Source: Salipiger mangrovisoli
GTDB taxonomy: Bacteria; Pseudomonadota; Alphaproteobacteria; Rhodobacterales; Rhodobacteraceae
Assembly: GCF_015223355.1 (NCBI RefSeq)
Contig: NZ_JADFFK010000025.1
Span: 17,824-81,823, forward strand
DNA length: 64,000 nt
Reading direction: 5' to 3'
The notes beneath the pieces are model-generated. The model saw only the letters and a program-made list of their open reading frames with translations, was not told where the DNA came from and ran no database searches. Numbering within the stretch: position 1 is the stretch's first letter; every line of letters begins with the position of its first letter. A program made the translations under genes and the position numbers. Positions 29,922-41,000 of this stretch are shown here, piece by piece.

Positions 29922-32708
29922 TTAGCTCACGAGTTGGGCCGATGGCAGAACCCTTGCCAGGATTACAAAGGTCTCGGACATCGAGTTGTTGGCGAGGTGT
30001 ACCAGAGTATCCTCGAGGGTCCTCAATCGATCCGTCATTCCTGATATACGCGCCTGCATGCGTCTCTGTTCGGCCGCGATCTGCCCTTCAGTCATCTGGA
30101 TCTGTTGCTGGTCTTGGATGTTGCGGGATCGCAATTGCTCAATGCTGAGTTGCTTCCATCGGACATACGTTTCGGTTTCAGAGGTCAGGAGCTGCCTCCT
30201 GTCCGACAATGCTGAGGTTGCTTGCTCGCGCGCATCGCCAAGGCGCATTCGCTCTTCTTGGGTAATCTCCCGTTCCAGCGCGGTCACAAGCCTCTGTACT
30301 TCGCGGAAAGGTGCAATCGTCTTTTGGATTTGACGGTTCGTCGTCGGTTTGCAGCCTTCGCCAAGAAGGGCGCGTGTGATCTTCTCGGTGCCGACCGACA
30401 CGACCCCGTCCGCAGAGACCACGAGGCAGCGCGTCCTGACCGCATCGAGGAACAATGTGGAAATCCATCGGCGGTCTGAAAGGCGTCCGACGCGCACGGC
30501 GGGAACATCGTTGTCGCGCGTCCTGATTTGCTTGTCCTTGAGTACTGACGGCCGCCAGGAGCTGCGAACCAAAATCAGCGTTTTCCCGACCAGTTCTGAA
30601 GCCAAGTCCTCATCCGACAAATGGACGCCGACCGGGATCGGCGAAACCGTCATTGCTTTCAACGCAGCATAAGCCTGACGGACCAAGTCATCATGCATTT
30701 CGTCTCCGGTCGAAAAGAAACGGGCTCGTTTCCCGAGTTGATCCTTCGGCAAGACGACATCTTTTTTGGGTGGCTTACCAAGTCGATCCCGGCGCCAGCG
30801 AAAAACCTCGGATTCGCGCGTTGTCATCGCGCCGAGTTTGTAGGGGCAATCTTCCAGCAGTGGCGGCAAAGAGAGGGTTGCGACGCGTTCGCCGTCGTTG
30901 GCTTTTGGAAATCCGCCTTTCAAGGCTCCACTGAAGTGCAATAGGCGCAACCAATCATTTCCAGCATGCTCCGCGGCACGAATATTGCCAACGATCTCGC
31001 TGATGTCGTCCGCGGTATCCGGTTGGGCCGGGGCAAAATCCTCTCCAGACTGGTTCAGGCCGAAGGACAGCTCGCTTTTCAGTTCGGAGGCGGCCTGCCT
31101 GAAGCTGTCGCGGCCAGCCGCTGCATCGGTGATGATCCTATCGAGACGCTGGGACAGGGCTTCGTCGAGGTATGGCAAAGGCTGTTCGAAGACCTCCATC
31201 AGGTCAAGTGCTTCAAGCACCCTCTCATCTGCAGAACCGGCAACGACCATTCGCCATATACCAATCGTGCCCACGGTCCGATCTTTCATGTAGGCACTCA
31301 GCCCGCCGGAGCGGAGGCGGTCAAGGCGACCAATGAGCTGATCGATACGCGAGGCTTGCCATGGCAGGTTGTAGAAGATCATGTCCTCGGCGAAGTTATG
31401 CAGGTTGAGACCTGCTTCGACGAATTCCTCCATGATCAGGACAGTCGCCTCACTTTGAACGGCACCGACTACATCGACCAGATCAGTGTTGTAGCGACCA
31501 CGCATGGTTGCGATGCCGCCTTCAGAGAGGTGCGGGAACATTTCGGACAGACGCCGTTCCAGCATGTCGACGGTGGGCGTGTCGCCCGCGACGATGATGA
31601 TACGCCGCCCTGGATCTTTGTGCCAATGGTCGAGCAGCACGTCGCACAGGTCGTCGAACAACGCGTTGCCGGGATTGCGCGACAAAGTGGTCTCCACCTC
31701 GTCCCGCAAGTCTTGGTGGGCCGAGAAGGTTCGGTGGCGCAGCATTTCACGTAGGCTGGATCCAGCACGGAACATCTGACGGCATTGTAGCCAAGGGGCC
31801 GACTCTATCGGATTGTCCCGACCGTCCCGGCAGGCTGCATTTTGCAGTTTTATCTTCGGCATCTCTGCGTCGGACGGAGCGGTACGGACAGTGTGAACCT
31901 TTCGCGTAGGTGCCATCCCTGGCCATTGGCTTCGCGTCTGACGAAGGATTCGGCGATCCGCTGCGAAGGCGGTCCTGTAGGCCGCGACGGAGAGTGTGCC
32001 GTCGGAAACGCGCGCCTGCGCCGCAGCGGCGTCTTCCGACAGGAATTCCAAGGGCTCGCGGCCGAGGAGATTGGCGATTTCCGAGCGCTCCGGTTCGATC
32101 GCGCCGATGACAGCGCGAGCCCAATCGCGATTGCCCAGACGCGGCGTTGCCGTCAGCAGCAGGACATGCCTGAACCGTGGCGCGTCTCGACGCTCCCGGC
32201 AAAGGCTGGAAAGGAATGCCGCGTCGTCGAGGTTCATGGCGTGGATCTCGTCCACGATCAGCATGTCATAGTCCTCCGGAGAAGGACGTGCCGGTTGCCT
32301 GCGGACCATGTCTGCTTTGATCAGGTGGACATAGCCTTCGCCATCGGGTTGCTCCTGCTCTTCATCTGCGTCTGTCAGGATGGGGGCTGATATGTGGCCG
32401 CGCGCCGAAAGCTCGACCTGCCACTGGTAGCAGATGCGTTCCGGTGCGACGATTGCCACCCTTAAAGACGGATCGCGCCTGCGCAAGATATTGAGGATCA
32501 TCAAAGCCTGCACCGTCTTACCCATTCCGACCTCATCGGCGAGCAGGTGACGGATTTCCGTGTCCGCAAGGATGCGGCGCAGGTTGGCGATCTGATGTGG
32601 GTAAGGGTCGGCCGCGACGCCGAGGGCGCCACCCATCTCCCAAGACTCAGCTGCGACGAGGCGTTCAAGGGCGTGAAAGCCCGACTGGGCAAGATGAAAG
32701 CTATTCAT
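29922..32708 (-). CDS. SNF2/RapA-like superfamily 2 helicase (DrmD-like candidate)
   Basis: This 928-residue ATPase has motif I LLADEVGMGKTVQALMIL, motif II DEIHAMN, motif III LLTATPRLG and a C-terminal helicase lobe ending in NLPWQASRIDQLIGRLDRLR. A long Lys-rich middle region follows, then a predicted coiled coil near the C-terminus (ALEREITQEERMRLGDAREQ...). The architecture is that of RapA/SNF2 translocases found in defence loci; DISARM class 1 includes such a protein (DrmD). It overlaps the 979-residue gene upstream by four bases. A precise family assignment is uncertain. Confidence 0.8.
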   Translation of the reverse strand: MNSFHLAQSGFHALERLVAAESWEMGGALGVAADPYPHQIANLRRILADTEIRHLLADEVGMGKTVQALMILNILRRRDPSLRVAIVAPERICYQWQVELSARGHISAPILTDADEEQEQPDGEGYVHLIKADMVRRQPARPSPEDYDMLIVDEIHAMNLDDAAFLSSLCRERRDAPRFRHVLLLTATPRLGNRDWARAVIGAIEPERSEIANLLGREPLEFLSEDAAAAQARVSDGTLSVAAYRTAFAADRRILRQTRSQWPGMAPTRKVHTVRTAPSDAEMPKIKLQNAACRDGRDNPIESAPWLQCRQMFRAGSSLREMLRHRTFSAHQDLRDEVETTLSRNPGNALFDDLCDVLLDHWHKDPGRRIIIVAGDTPTVDMLERRLSEMFPHLSEGGIATMRGRYNTDLVDVVGAVQSEATVLIMEEFVEAGLNLHNFAEDMIFYNLPWQASRIDQLIGRLDRLRSGGLSAYMKDRTVGTIGIWRMVVAGSADERVLEALDLMEVFEQPLPYLDEALSQRLDRIITDAAAGRDSFRQAASELKSELSFGLNQSGEDFAPAQPDTADDISEIVGNIRAAEHAGNDWLRLLHFSGALKGGFPKANDGERVATLSLPPLLEDCPYKLGAMTTRESEVFRWRRDRLGKPPKKDVVLPKDQLGKRARFFSTGDEMHDDLVRQAYAALKAMTVSPIPVGVHLSDEDLASELVGKTLILVRSSWRPSVLKDKQIRTRDNDVPAVRVGRLSDRRWISTLFLDAVRTRCLVVSADGVVSVGTEKITRALLGEGCKPTTNRQIQKTIAPFREVQRLVTALEREITQEERMRLGDAREQATSALSDRRQLLTSETETYVRWKQLSIEQLRSRNIQDQQQIQMTEGQIAAEQRRMQARISGMTDRLRTLEDTLVHLANNSMSETFVILARVLPSAQLVS

Positions 32709-35644
32709 GTAAGGTCAACATTCGTCATCGCGCGATAGCGCAAGGCAGCGTAGCGAACGGCACGCGCGGTGGAGCGGTCAGCGCCGAAGCGCAGCAGTCT
32801 GCCCCGCCATTCTGGGTCATCCATGACCCGCTCCGGCGCCAAAAAAAGGTGCAACAAGGCTCGCAGGTCGGCCGGTGTTATCCAGCGCCCGCTCCGGGAC
32901 TGAACATCGAGGTGGCTGGACACCAAGGCGGCAATCAGGTCGTCCAGATGGCTGGATTCATATGGCAACCGTTCGAGGCTTTCGGCTCGCTGCGCGGGCA
33001 GCACGAGTGCGGACAACTCGGGAAGGCGCGCCGCTTCACGAGCGCGTGCCACGAGCTTTTGCCAGCTGCCATCAGCATTGCCAGCGTCGAATTCGAGCTC
33101 AGCAGCGCCATCGGACATCGCTTTCTCCGAAAGCTTCTCCCACGCATCGAGAACCGCATCGTCCATGTCGGGCCACATGTCTCCGTCGGGAATGACGACA
33201 AGGTCTGGCGCAGGCAACATTCGGCGGAAACGCTCTTCGAGATAGCCGGCGAGTTCGTGCTTCTGATCGTCATCCAGCGGTGAGAAAGCTGTTGTGCCAC
33301 AGACCAGATCGGCCTGCATGGCTTCGGCAACCAGCCGCCGGTGAAAGCCCGTTCCAAGTCCGCGACAGGACTTTTCCCTCTTGATCCAGAGATCACCGCA
33401 GAGCGCGGCTACAAGCCTATCTTCGAGTTTTCGGCGGGCATTGGAGCGAAGACCTTCCCCTACTGTTGATCCTGCCGAGGCGAGGCTCCAGCTGAGATAG
33501 GCCTCAAAGCCTTCGGTAAGGCCGTGTGCATCACCTTGGGTTTCCGTGACGCGCTCAACCGGATCCGCTATGGCTCTGGGGATGCTGCTGAGCAGCGTGC
33601 CGGCTTCGGGTTCCACCAGAATGCAACTGCGTAGCGCACCGTCGCTTCCGCCGGCCGGACGGAGAAGGCCGTATCCAGATGTCAATGCTGCGGACGAGGT
33701 TGCGCGAGGCACAAACGCCGTGCTCGAGATCACGGGATCGCAGATGAGCGCCTCCAGCGTCTCTTGTCCTTCCGCTGTCCACTGTGCGCTTCGGCGATCA
33801 AATTTCCATTCTGGCTCCGGAGCTGTAAGTGACCACGCGTTTCTGTCCAGCCCATTTGCTCGGGCCTCAAGACGGGCGTGCATGCCACCTTTGGTCCAAA
33901 GACGGGCCACGGTCCGGATGTCGGCAAATTCGGGGCGGTCAAAAGCGATCCTGACAGGCGCACTCGGCGCGAGGATGCGCACGGTACGGGATAGGCCACT
34001 ACTGGAACTCAACGTGATTTCGAGGTCCATGTCGTGCAGGGTGATCGGTGTTGACAGATGCAGCGCGCCAGCGCCGCGCGCGATCTCTGAAAGGCCGATT
34101 CCATCAGGCTGGAGGGATAGGTTCACAGGCGCAGGCGGTTCGATATCGCGGAAAACCAAGTCGATCGGGGCAACCTTGGACGTGTCGAGCGGCGACAGTG
34201 ACCAGATCCCCTCGGTCATCGGCAAAGTGTGCCATCGGTCGTCTGGAACACGGAATTCGATATTTTCAGTCTGGTCGAGACGCTCGGCAAAAATTGTAAT
34301 AGGTGTTCTCGATCGGGCCTGGACCGGTCGTCCCGAGGCCTGGCTTACGGTAGAACCATCGTGGCGCAGGGTCAGGCCGCCGAGGAAGTCAACAAATGGT
34401 TCAGCTTCCACGTGGATGCCGTGCCGGGCCAAAACTGCATCGCCCTCCGGTGTCCCGCTGATGAAGTGGTACAGCCCGTCTCCCCAACCATCGAGGCCCT
34501 GTCCTTCAAGAACCATCTCGTAAAAAGAGATGCCCGGCGTCACCCAGTCCGTGGGTCTGAGCTGTGTTTGATATCCGTCGTCACCCTCGTCTCGGAAGAG
34601 CAATCCCGGCGCGGGAAAGATGACGCGTTCCAGCCAGGCCGGTGCCTCAATTCCACTGATCTGCGGGCGGGGAACCTCTTCGATTGGACGTCCGATGAAG
34701 ACGGTATCACCACAGAGGAAGCGCTCAAGGGTTGTAGAGCGCGCGCCAACAGTGACCGTTGATTTTGACAATTGAGCACCGACTCCTGACCTGACGGCTT
34801 CGAGTTCGGCGGGGGTGAGGCTTGGCCCTCTTACGGCCAAGCCACGGGCCTCCGCATCATCAAGCAGGAGTTCGTATGTTGCCTTGGGAAGACGTTCCAC
34901 GCCCTGATGCTCAGCAAGACGCCTCGCCCGGATGACGCGTTCGAGACGCTTGACCTCACTTTCGGCTCTCAAGTCATTGGTCAGGCGCTGCAGGAAGCCT
35001 GCTTCCATACCCAAGTCGCCTGTTCCGCCGGTGACGAGATGGCGGATTACCGGCAGTACAAGGTCGTCATCCTGCAGCCAAGATTCCAGCCGTCGTGAAC
35101 CGAAGCCACGGGCAAGCTCTTTCAGTCCCGGCAACGCCGCGTTCGTCCCACTCGGACCACCGGTTTGAATCAAGAACTCTCTAACGAGACGTGCCAAGGA
35201 GCCATGGACCTCTCGAGGAACCATGGCATTTCGGACGGGCCATGCAATGTAAGGAAACGCTGCCGACCAGGCATCATCCAGAGGTCGCGCGGTTCCGAAC
35301 TTTTTTGCACAATCCCGGAACAGATCGGCAATTTCGCTACGTTGTGGAATTGGAATGTCGACCTTGATTGCTGACTCAACTAATGGCCAGAAATCGGTCC
35401 CGGTACCCCTGTATTCATAGCCGATCTCGGTCACGACTACGCAAAGCGACAGCGCGACTTCCTGCCATGCCCGCTTGGTGAGCTGATGTAACGCAGCACG
35501 CTGGCTGACAAGGTACATCAATTGCTCGATTGCGTCGCGATCGAGGCCGTGTTCGATCAGGTATACAGTTCCACCATCCCGCTCCCGGGACAGGTCTGAA
35601 AAAATCTGCGCCAGCAGATTCTCACTGGCAAACAAGTCATTCAT
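32705..35644 (-). CDS. large protein of unknown function, co-encoded with SNF2-like helicase
   Basis: I recognise no family in these 979 residues. There are no signal peptide, membrane helix, Walker or nuclease motifs that I can see. The N-terminal ~250 residues are helical (LVSQRAALHQLTKRAWQEVA; TEIGYEYRGTGTDFWPLVES). The middle is rich in beta strands and resembles stacked beta-sandwiches (SKVAPIDLVFRDIEPPAPVN; LHDMDLEITLSSSSGL). The C-terminus is helical again. The ATGA overlap with the helicase gene implies a stable partner. It diverges from the UvrD-DrmA-DrmB operon across a ~106-base gap. It may be the substrate- or phage-sensing subunit, which is inference only. Confidence 0.75.
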   Translation of the reverse strand: MNDLFASENLLAQIFSDLSRERDGGTVYLIEHGLDRDAIEQLMYLVSQRAALHQLTKRAWQEVALSLCVVVTEIGYEYRGTGTDFWPLVESAIKVDIPIPQRSEIADLFRDCAKKFGTARPLDDAWSAAFPYIAWPVRNAMVPREVHGSLARLVREFLIQTGGPSGTNAALPGLKELARGFGSRRLESWLQDDDLVLPVIRHLVTGGTGDLGMEAGFLQRLTNDLRAESEVKRLERVIRARRLAEHQGVERLPKATYELLLDDAEARGLAVRGPSLTPAELEAVRSGVGAQLSKSTVTVGARSTTLERFLCGDTVFIGRPIEEVPRPQISGIEAPAWLERVIFPAPGLLFRDEGDDGYQTQLRPTDWVTPGISFYEMVLEGQGLDGWGDGLYHFISGTPEGDAVLARHGIHVEAEPFVDFLGGLTLRHDGSTVSQASGRPVQARSRTPITIFAERLDQTENIEFRVPDDRWHTLPMTEGIWSLSPLDTSKVAPIDLVFRDIEPPAPVNLSLQPDGIGLSEIARGAGALHLSTPITLHDMDLEITLSSSSGLSRTVRILAPSAPVRIAFDRPEFADIRTVARLWTKGGMHARLEARANGLDRNAWSLTAPEPEWKFDRRSAQWTAEGQETLEALICDPVISSTAFVPRATSSAALTSGYGLLRPAGGSDGALRSCILVEPEAGTLLSSIPRAIADPVERVTETQGDAHGLTEGFEAYLSWSLASAGSTVGEGLRSNARRKLEDRLVAALCGDLWIKREKSCRGLGTGFHRRLVAEAMQADLVCGTTAFSPLDDDQKHELAGYLEERFRRMLPAPDLVVIPDGDMWPDMDDAVLDAWEKLSEKAMSDGAAELEFDAGNADGSWQKLVARAREAARLPELSALVLPAQRAESLERLPYESSHLDDLIAALVSSHLDVQSRSGRWITPADLRALLHLFLAPERVMDDPEWRGRLLRFGADRSTARAVRYAALRYRAMTNVDLT

Positions 35645-35750
35645 CTTTTCATTTCGTCACGCAGGCGCCAATAATGGTACTACATGCTTGAAGCGGTTCG
35701 CGGTGATTTTCAATAGGCATGTCATTACTTTAGGTCGAGTACAACGCGGA
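35645..35750. promoter_or_regulatory. divergent promoter region of the defence locus
   Basis: This gap separates the minus-strand 979-residue/helicase pair from the plus-strand UvrD-DrmA-DrmB operon. It is more AT-rich than the flanks and must drive both arms if they form one system. No clear palindrome was seen. Confidence 0.45.
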
Positions 35751-38057
35751 ATGCTGAACAATAATTTCGACGCGGTGAACGCCGTCGTCCCCGGTCAAAA
35801 ACTGGCTGCACAGCTGCGCAGGGATATCCATGATCTCGGGGCAGTGCCGATTTCCCGGGTAGTCGCCGGTCTACGGACATTTGCCATAGCCGACGGCGTG
35901 TCCGAGGCGGCAGCAAAACAATGGGCACAGGCTCTCGTGTCGGTTTTGGTGGCCTGCGGTGATCTTGGTTCCGGCAAGTCGTACGGCGAGCCAGTCTTGG
36001 TGAAACGAAGGTCGGTGCCGGTGCTGATCCAAGGGGATCGGTGCATCCTGCTTGGGGGAGATGCGTCCGAAGGCGAACCTCATGGCCTGCTGCGAACAAC
36101 GGATGTGGTCCCCTCAGATGCGGTCAGTTTTCATGACTGGGTCGGCGAGCTTTCAGATGATGATATCGCTGGTCTTTGGCAGATCTTGGATGCAGGAGTC
36201 TGGTCGTTGGGTGAGACTTCTTCAAGCGGCTTGACACGCGTGCTCGGCCTTGCTGGCGTCGTGCCAGACCTAGCGATCCCCCAGGATACATCAGCTTGGC
36301 TCAGGGAGTATTTCCCTTTGCCCCGGACGGGGGAGAATGCTGCTGATCCATCACAAGCTGCAGTCATCGACAGTTCGGCAAGTGCGCGACAGATCGTTAC
36401 CGCCGGCCCGGGGAGTGGCAAGACGCATACCGCTACGGAACGGGTCATACATCTTGTGCAGCAAGGCCTGCCACCTGCCGGAATTCGCCTCATAACCTTT
36501 ACTCGCGTCGCAGCTGAAGAGGTGGGAGGGCGCATCTCGCAGGCTCTGGCGGACCACTCTTATTCCGGCGGCGTCACGTGCGGTACGATTGACTCTCTCG
36601 CGTGGAACTTGGTGACTACGCTTGGGGATGCCCCGTCCGGGGGACACGAGCGGATCGTTCGTATTGCTCGAAAAGCGATTTCAGACGGCGAGCAGGCGAT
36701 GCTGGATCTGCTGACGGGAATTACCCATCTGGTGATCGACGAAGCCCAGGACATCGTTGGGGAGCGACGCATGTTTTGTAGCGCTTTGATCGATGCGCTG
36801 CCGATGAACGTTGGAGTAACAATACTGGGCGACGGGGCACAGGCGATCTACGGATCGTGGGCGGGCGACAAAGGGAGTGATGGGTCCCTGCATGCCGAGT
36901 TCAGAGGCCGCACCGGCTGGGAAGACCGAACCCTTACGGCAAACCATCGGACAAAGTCAGACAGTCTGCGGCGTTTCTTCGCACAGGCGCGGGCGCTGCT
37001 CGAAGCCGACGGTGATCCGCGTTCGACTTATCTCGAAATTCGGGAAATGCTCGAAGACGTTGCGACGGATCCAAATGTGAGCTTGACCGGACCGGTCTTT
37101 CCGTGGCGGGATGACAGCTTGATCCTTTTCCGGGGCCGCGCTGCCACCGAGGCCGCGTCAGCCCGATTGACTCGGGCAGCCCGGACACACCGTTTGAAAC
37201 TGTCGGGACAAACAACTGTTTGCAATCCGCTGGTGGGCGTGATGTGCGCGGGGCTTGCACCCGGTGCTGCTGTCCGTCTTGAGCATGTGCGACGGCGACT
37301 TGCGGACCTTCATCCCGCGCCGTTTGGTCTGACGGAAGCGGACTTGCTTTCTGACCTTCAGTCCCTCGGGAATGGACCGACGGCGCGCCTTCAGGACATC
37401 GCGGAGGCTGTTGAACGGGAGCCGGCGGCGCACACGCGCGATCATGTCGGCACTGCAGGTCCGCTGCTTGGCTCCATACATGGAGCAAAGGGGCGTGAAG
37501 CATCGAACGTACTTCTCATGCTGCCTCCGGTTCCGACTGGTGATGATGTCGACTGGCAGGAGGAAGCTCGCGTTCTGTTCGTAGGGGCGACGAGGGCGTC
37601 GACACACCTGTATCTGGGCAGGGCGCGGCCGGGTTTGGTTCGTCCTGGAAAGAATGGAGGCAGATGGATGCGCGGAAGCGGCGGCGGCCTCCTGCTGTCC
37701 GGGTCGGAAGGGCTGAGACCCCTTGGCGGGGTCGCTCCGGCCCTGGAGGTTTGGGAGGCCGCATTCCGGCAACCCAGTTGCTCGTTCCGGCGCAGTGACA
37801 CAGGTGACGAGGTGCTATGGCACCTCTTCACTGACAGTGGGGATGCTTTGGCTCAAGTTGATGGTCCGCTGAGTGCCGACCTCGATTACCTCGCGTCCGG
37901 TCGGGGCGGCCTCGCTGCAGGTACAATACGCGTGGTCGGTGCAACAACCGTGGTTGACCGTCGAAACGATGGCAGGATTCAAGCGGTGACTCTGCTGCCG
38001 GTGCTTCAGGGCGTCGTGCGGGGTGCCGGGAGTAAGGACAATCAAGATGACCAGTAA
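35751..38057 (+). CDS. UvrD/Rep-like superfamily 1 helicase in DrmAB operon
   Basis: The start MLNNNFDAVNAVVPGQKL gives 768 residues; a TTG at 35688 would add 21. After a ~220-residue N-terminal domain of unknown function come the helicase motifs: Walker A TAGPGSGKTHTATERVIHL, motif Ia ITFTRVAAEEV, DEAQD (HLVIDEAQDIVGERRMF), GDGAQAIYGSW and a C-terminal SIHGAKGREASNVLL / EEARVLFVGATRAST. It probably translocates on single-stranded DNA. Its end overlaps the drmA start by 11 bases, so the three plus-strand genes are co-translated. DISARM class 2 has an extra subunit (DrmE); whether this is its counterpart cannot be told by eye. Confidence 0.87.
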   Translation: MLNNNFDAVNAVVPGQKLAAQLRRDIHDLGAVPISRVVAGLRTFAIADGVSEAAAKQWAQALVSVLVACGDLGSGKSYGEPVLVKRRSVPVLIQGDRCILLGGDASEGEPHGLLRTTDVVPSDAVSFHDWVGELSDDDIAGLWQILDAGVWSLGETSSSGLTRVLGLAGVVPDLAIPQDTSAWLREYFPLPRTGENAADPSQAAVIDSSASARQIVTAGPGSGKTHTATERVIHLVQQGLPPAGIRLITFTRVAAEEVGGRISQALADHSYSGGVTCGTIDSLAWNLVTTLGDAPSGGHERIVRIARKAISDGEQAMLDLLTGITHLVIDEAQDIVGERRMFCSALIDALPMNVGVTILGDGAQAIYGSWAGDKGSDGSLHAEFRGRTGWEDRTLTANHRTKSDSLRRFFAQARALLEADGDPRSTYLEIREMLEDVATDPNVSLTGPVFPWRDDSLILFRGRAATEAASARLTRAARTHRLKLSGQTTVCNPLVGVMCAGLAPGAAVRLEHVRRRLADLHPAPFGLTEADLLSDLQSLGNGPTARLQDIAEAVEREPAAHTRDHVGTAGPLLGSIHGAKGREASNVLLMLPPVPTGDDVDWQEEARVLFVGATRASTHLYLGRARPGLVRPGKNGGRWMRGSGGGLLLSGSEGLRPLGGVAPALEVWEAAFRQPSCSFRRSDTGDEVLWHLFTDSGDALAQVDGPLSADLDYLASGRGGLAAGTIRVVGATTVVDRRNDGRIQAVTLLPVLQGVVRGAGSKDNQDDQ

Positions 38058-41000
38058 CGCGGTGGATGTCGCGCGCCAGCGTATGATCGAACGCCTCAGG
38101 CAGGATCTCATGGGGCCCTTGGCGGATGATGAGGTTCTGCATGACAGCCCGTCGGAAATTTACATGACGGGCATCCTGTTTGCCCAGAAGAGCCCGCAGG
38201 GCGTGGGCGAGACGGAGGGCGCGGTTCTTGGTTCCGATGAGGGGGACGATGCCGCGTCCCGGGTGCCGCCGGATACTTTTCGCCCAAGTTCGGCAGGTTT
38301 GTCTTTCGCGGTTCGCCCGACGGATGGTGAGAACGTCCTTCTCAATGTGGATGTTTCGGCGGCCCGCTACGAGGCCCGACCACGTGCCACCTCCGACGAT
38401 GGGCGCCCGCGGTTTGATTGGGCGCGCAAACCGCTGAAAGCCCGTCATTCCATCGAGCTTCCCAGTGATCGCGATGGCGAATATGATTTGCCCGGTGTGC
38501 CGGAGATGGCGCTCTGGTTGCGCTCGCGCAGGCATGGCGACCTTTACCTTGTGACTATCATTCTTCTGAACAGAAACGTAATGCCGGAGAAGCCCGAGCC
38601 CGGATTGCGCGACGTCGGCAACCTGCATCAGGTTGGGTTCAGCGTCGAAGCCGATCCTGATTTCGGTCTGATCGTTCCTCGTCCGGATCCAATGCGACGG
38701 ATGCCGGATGAAGACCGGGCCACGGCCGCGCTGCTCTATCGCGACGCTCCCGACTATGGCGCTGGGCATACTTGCTCCATCCGGAGTGAGCATCTGCCAG
38801 ATGGAAAGGTTCGAATTTCGACCGAGTGGTTGCCGTCGACCCTGGTCAGATCGCCAGGGCCTCTGGGTGATCCTGAGCATTTTGGGAAACTCGTCGCGAA
38901 GAAGCTGGAGGGTGCTCTCGGCTCTGAGTGGCTTTCTGTCGCGCCTTCTGGCGATGTTTGCTCGGCGCTTGACGAGCTCTGCGCATGTTACGATCAATGG
39001 ATTGCTGCTCGAGAAGCTGAGGTCAATGCGTTACCAGCCGGGCAACAGGATACGGCGCGGTGTCATATGGACGAGTGTCGCATCGCGTCAGGCAGGATGA
39101 GAGAGGGGGTGGATCTGCTTCGGAAGGACGGTCCGGAACTCCTCGCATTCCGGCTCGCCAACCGCGCGCTCTGGCAACAGAACGAATGGAAGCGCAAACG
39201 GGATTCCAAGATCGGCCCACTGGTCTGGCGCCCCTTTCAGATGGCCTTCGTGCTGCTGTGCATGGCTTCGGCTGGGAACCGGGACCACGATGATCGTGGC
39301 GTGATGGACCTACTTTGGTTTCCCACCGGGGGCGGCAAGACCGAAGCTTACCTGCTGTTGACGGCATACACAGTTTTCCTGCGCCGTCAGCTAGGAGGGC
39401 CTGAGACTGCCGGCGTCACCGTCCTAATGCGCTACACACTGCGCCTGTTGACGGCGCAGCAGTTCCAGCGGGCAGCGGCGATGATCCTTGCCTGTGATCT
39501 ATTACGGACAGGGGACTGTGAGTGCCCCGGCATCAAGATCCCTTCTTCCCTCTCGCAAGGCGCGCCGATTTCCATTGGCCTTTGGGTCGGCAGGGACACA
39601 ACTCCGAACAAGATCGTTGAAACAGAGAAGACCGGTTCGCCCGCACAGATCGAGCATTGCCCGGACTGCGGTTCACAACTCGAATGGGATATCGCGTCCA
39701 GTGGTGACCGGATCCATGCAACCTGCCACGGCAACGAGTGCAGTTCAGGACAAGCACGCGACCATTTTCCCTTCTGGACGGTCGACGAAGATATCTACCG
39801 CGAACTTCCGACACTGCTGCTGAGCACTGCAGACAAGTTCGTTCAGATCGTCACGAAGAAGCAAACCGGGCGCCTTTTTGGCCTTGGCGATGCCGGTCGA
39901 TTGCCGCCCGATTTGATCATCCAGGATGAACTTCATCTCATCTCCGGGCCGTTGGGTAGTATGGCGGGCCTCTTCGAGACCGCCATCGACGCCCTATGCA
40001 CCCGGGAGGGACAACGCCCTAAAGTGATCGGCTCTACAGCCACGATCAGGCGTGCAGCGGATCAGGTGCTGAATCTCTTTGATCGATCCGTCATGCAGTT
40101 TCCGCCGCCGGGATTGCACCATGCCAATTCAGGCTTTGCCTGCGTCGAGCAGGAAAGCCCTGGACGGCTGTATCTGGGTGTGACAACGGCCGGTCGTACC
40201 GGCAGCTACATTTATCAGGCGATCGCATCTTCGCTTCTCCAGGCTGCGGCTGATCCGTCGCTTTCTGGTGCCGAGGAGGACTATTACTGGACGCTTGTAG
40301 GCTACTTCAACTCGCTGCGCGAACTCGGCAGCGCCTCGATCATCATGCAGGACGACGTCACGCATGGGCTCGAACTTGTATCGGCACGACGGCAAGAGCA
40401 GCCACGTCACCTTCAGCCGCCAACTGAGCTTACAAGCAGGGTGAAGTCTGAAGAGATCCGTACCAAGCTCTTGGAACTGGATATGGCCAGAAACAGTGGC
40501 GAGGCCGCCGACGTCGTTCTGGCATCCAACATGATCTCGGTCGGTCTCGACGTCGGGCGTCTGGGCCTGATGCTGGTCAATGGCCAGCCAAAGACAATCG
40601 CCGAATATATCCAGGCAACAAGCCGCGTTGGCCGCGGTCGCGTGCCGGGGCTTGTGGTTACACTCTACAATGCGAGCAAGTCCCGTGACCGAAGTCGTTA
40701 TGAGACCTTCCCGACGTGGCACAGTGCCCTGTACCGGGATGTCGAGGCGACAGGCGTGACACCCTTTGCACCGAGGGCGCGGGACAAGGCGCTCCACGCT
40801 CCGTTTGTTGCCATGGCGCGGCATCTGGTACCCGGCATGTTGGACACACCGGCCGCGGCGGCGGACCACGAGGCAGACCTGAAAGCACTGATCGATTTGA
40901 TATGTCAGCGCATCTCCAACGTGGACTCTGGGGAGGCTGATGCCGCTCGTCGCGAGCTTGACGAGTTCTTGGAGCTTTGGCTGCGCCGTGGAGCACTGCC

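Noticed and set aside
29922..35644. BREX or Zorya assignment for the helicase pair
   Set aside because: No PglZ, BrxC, BrxL, ZorA/B motor or methylase partner is visible in this pair. The helicase alone does not justify either label.
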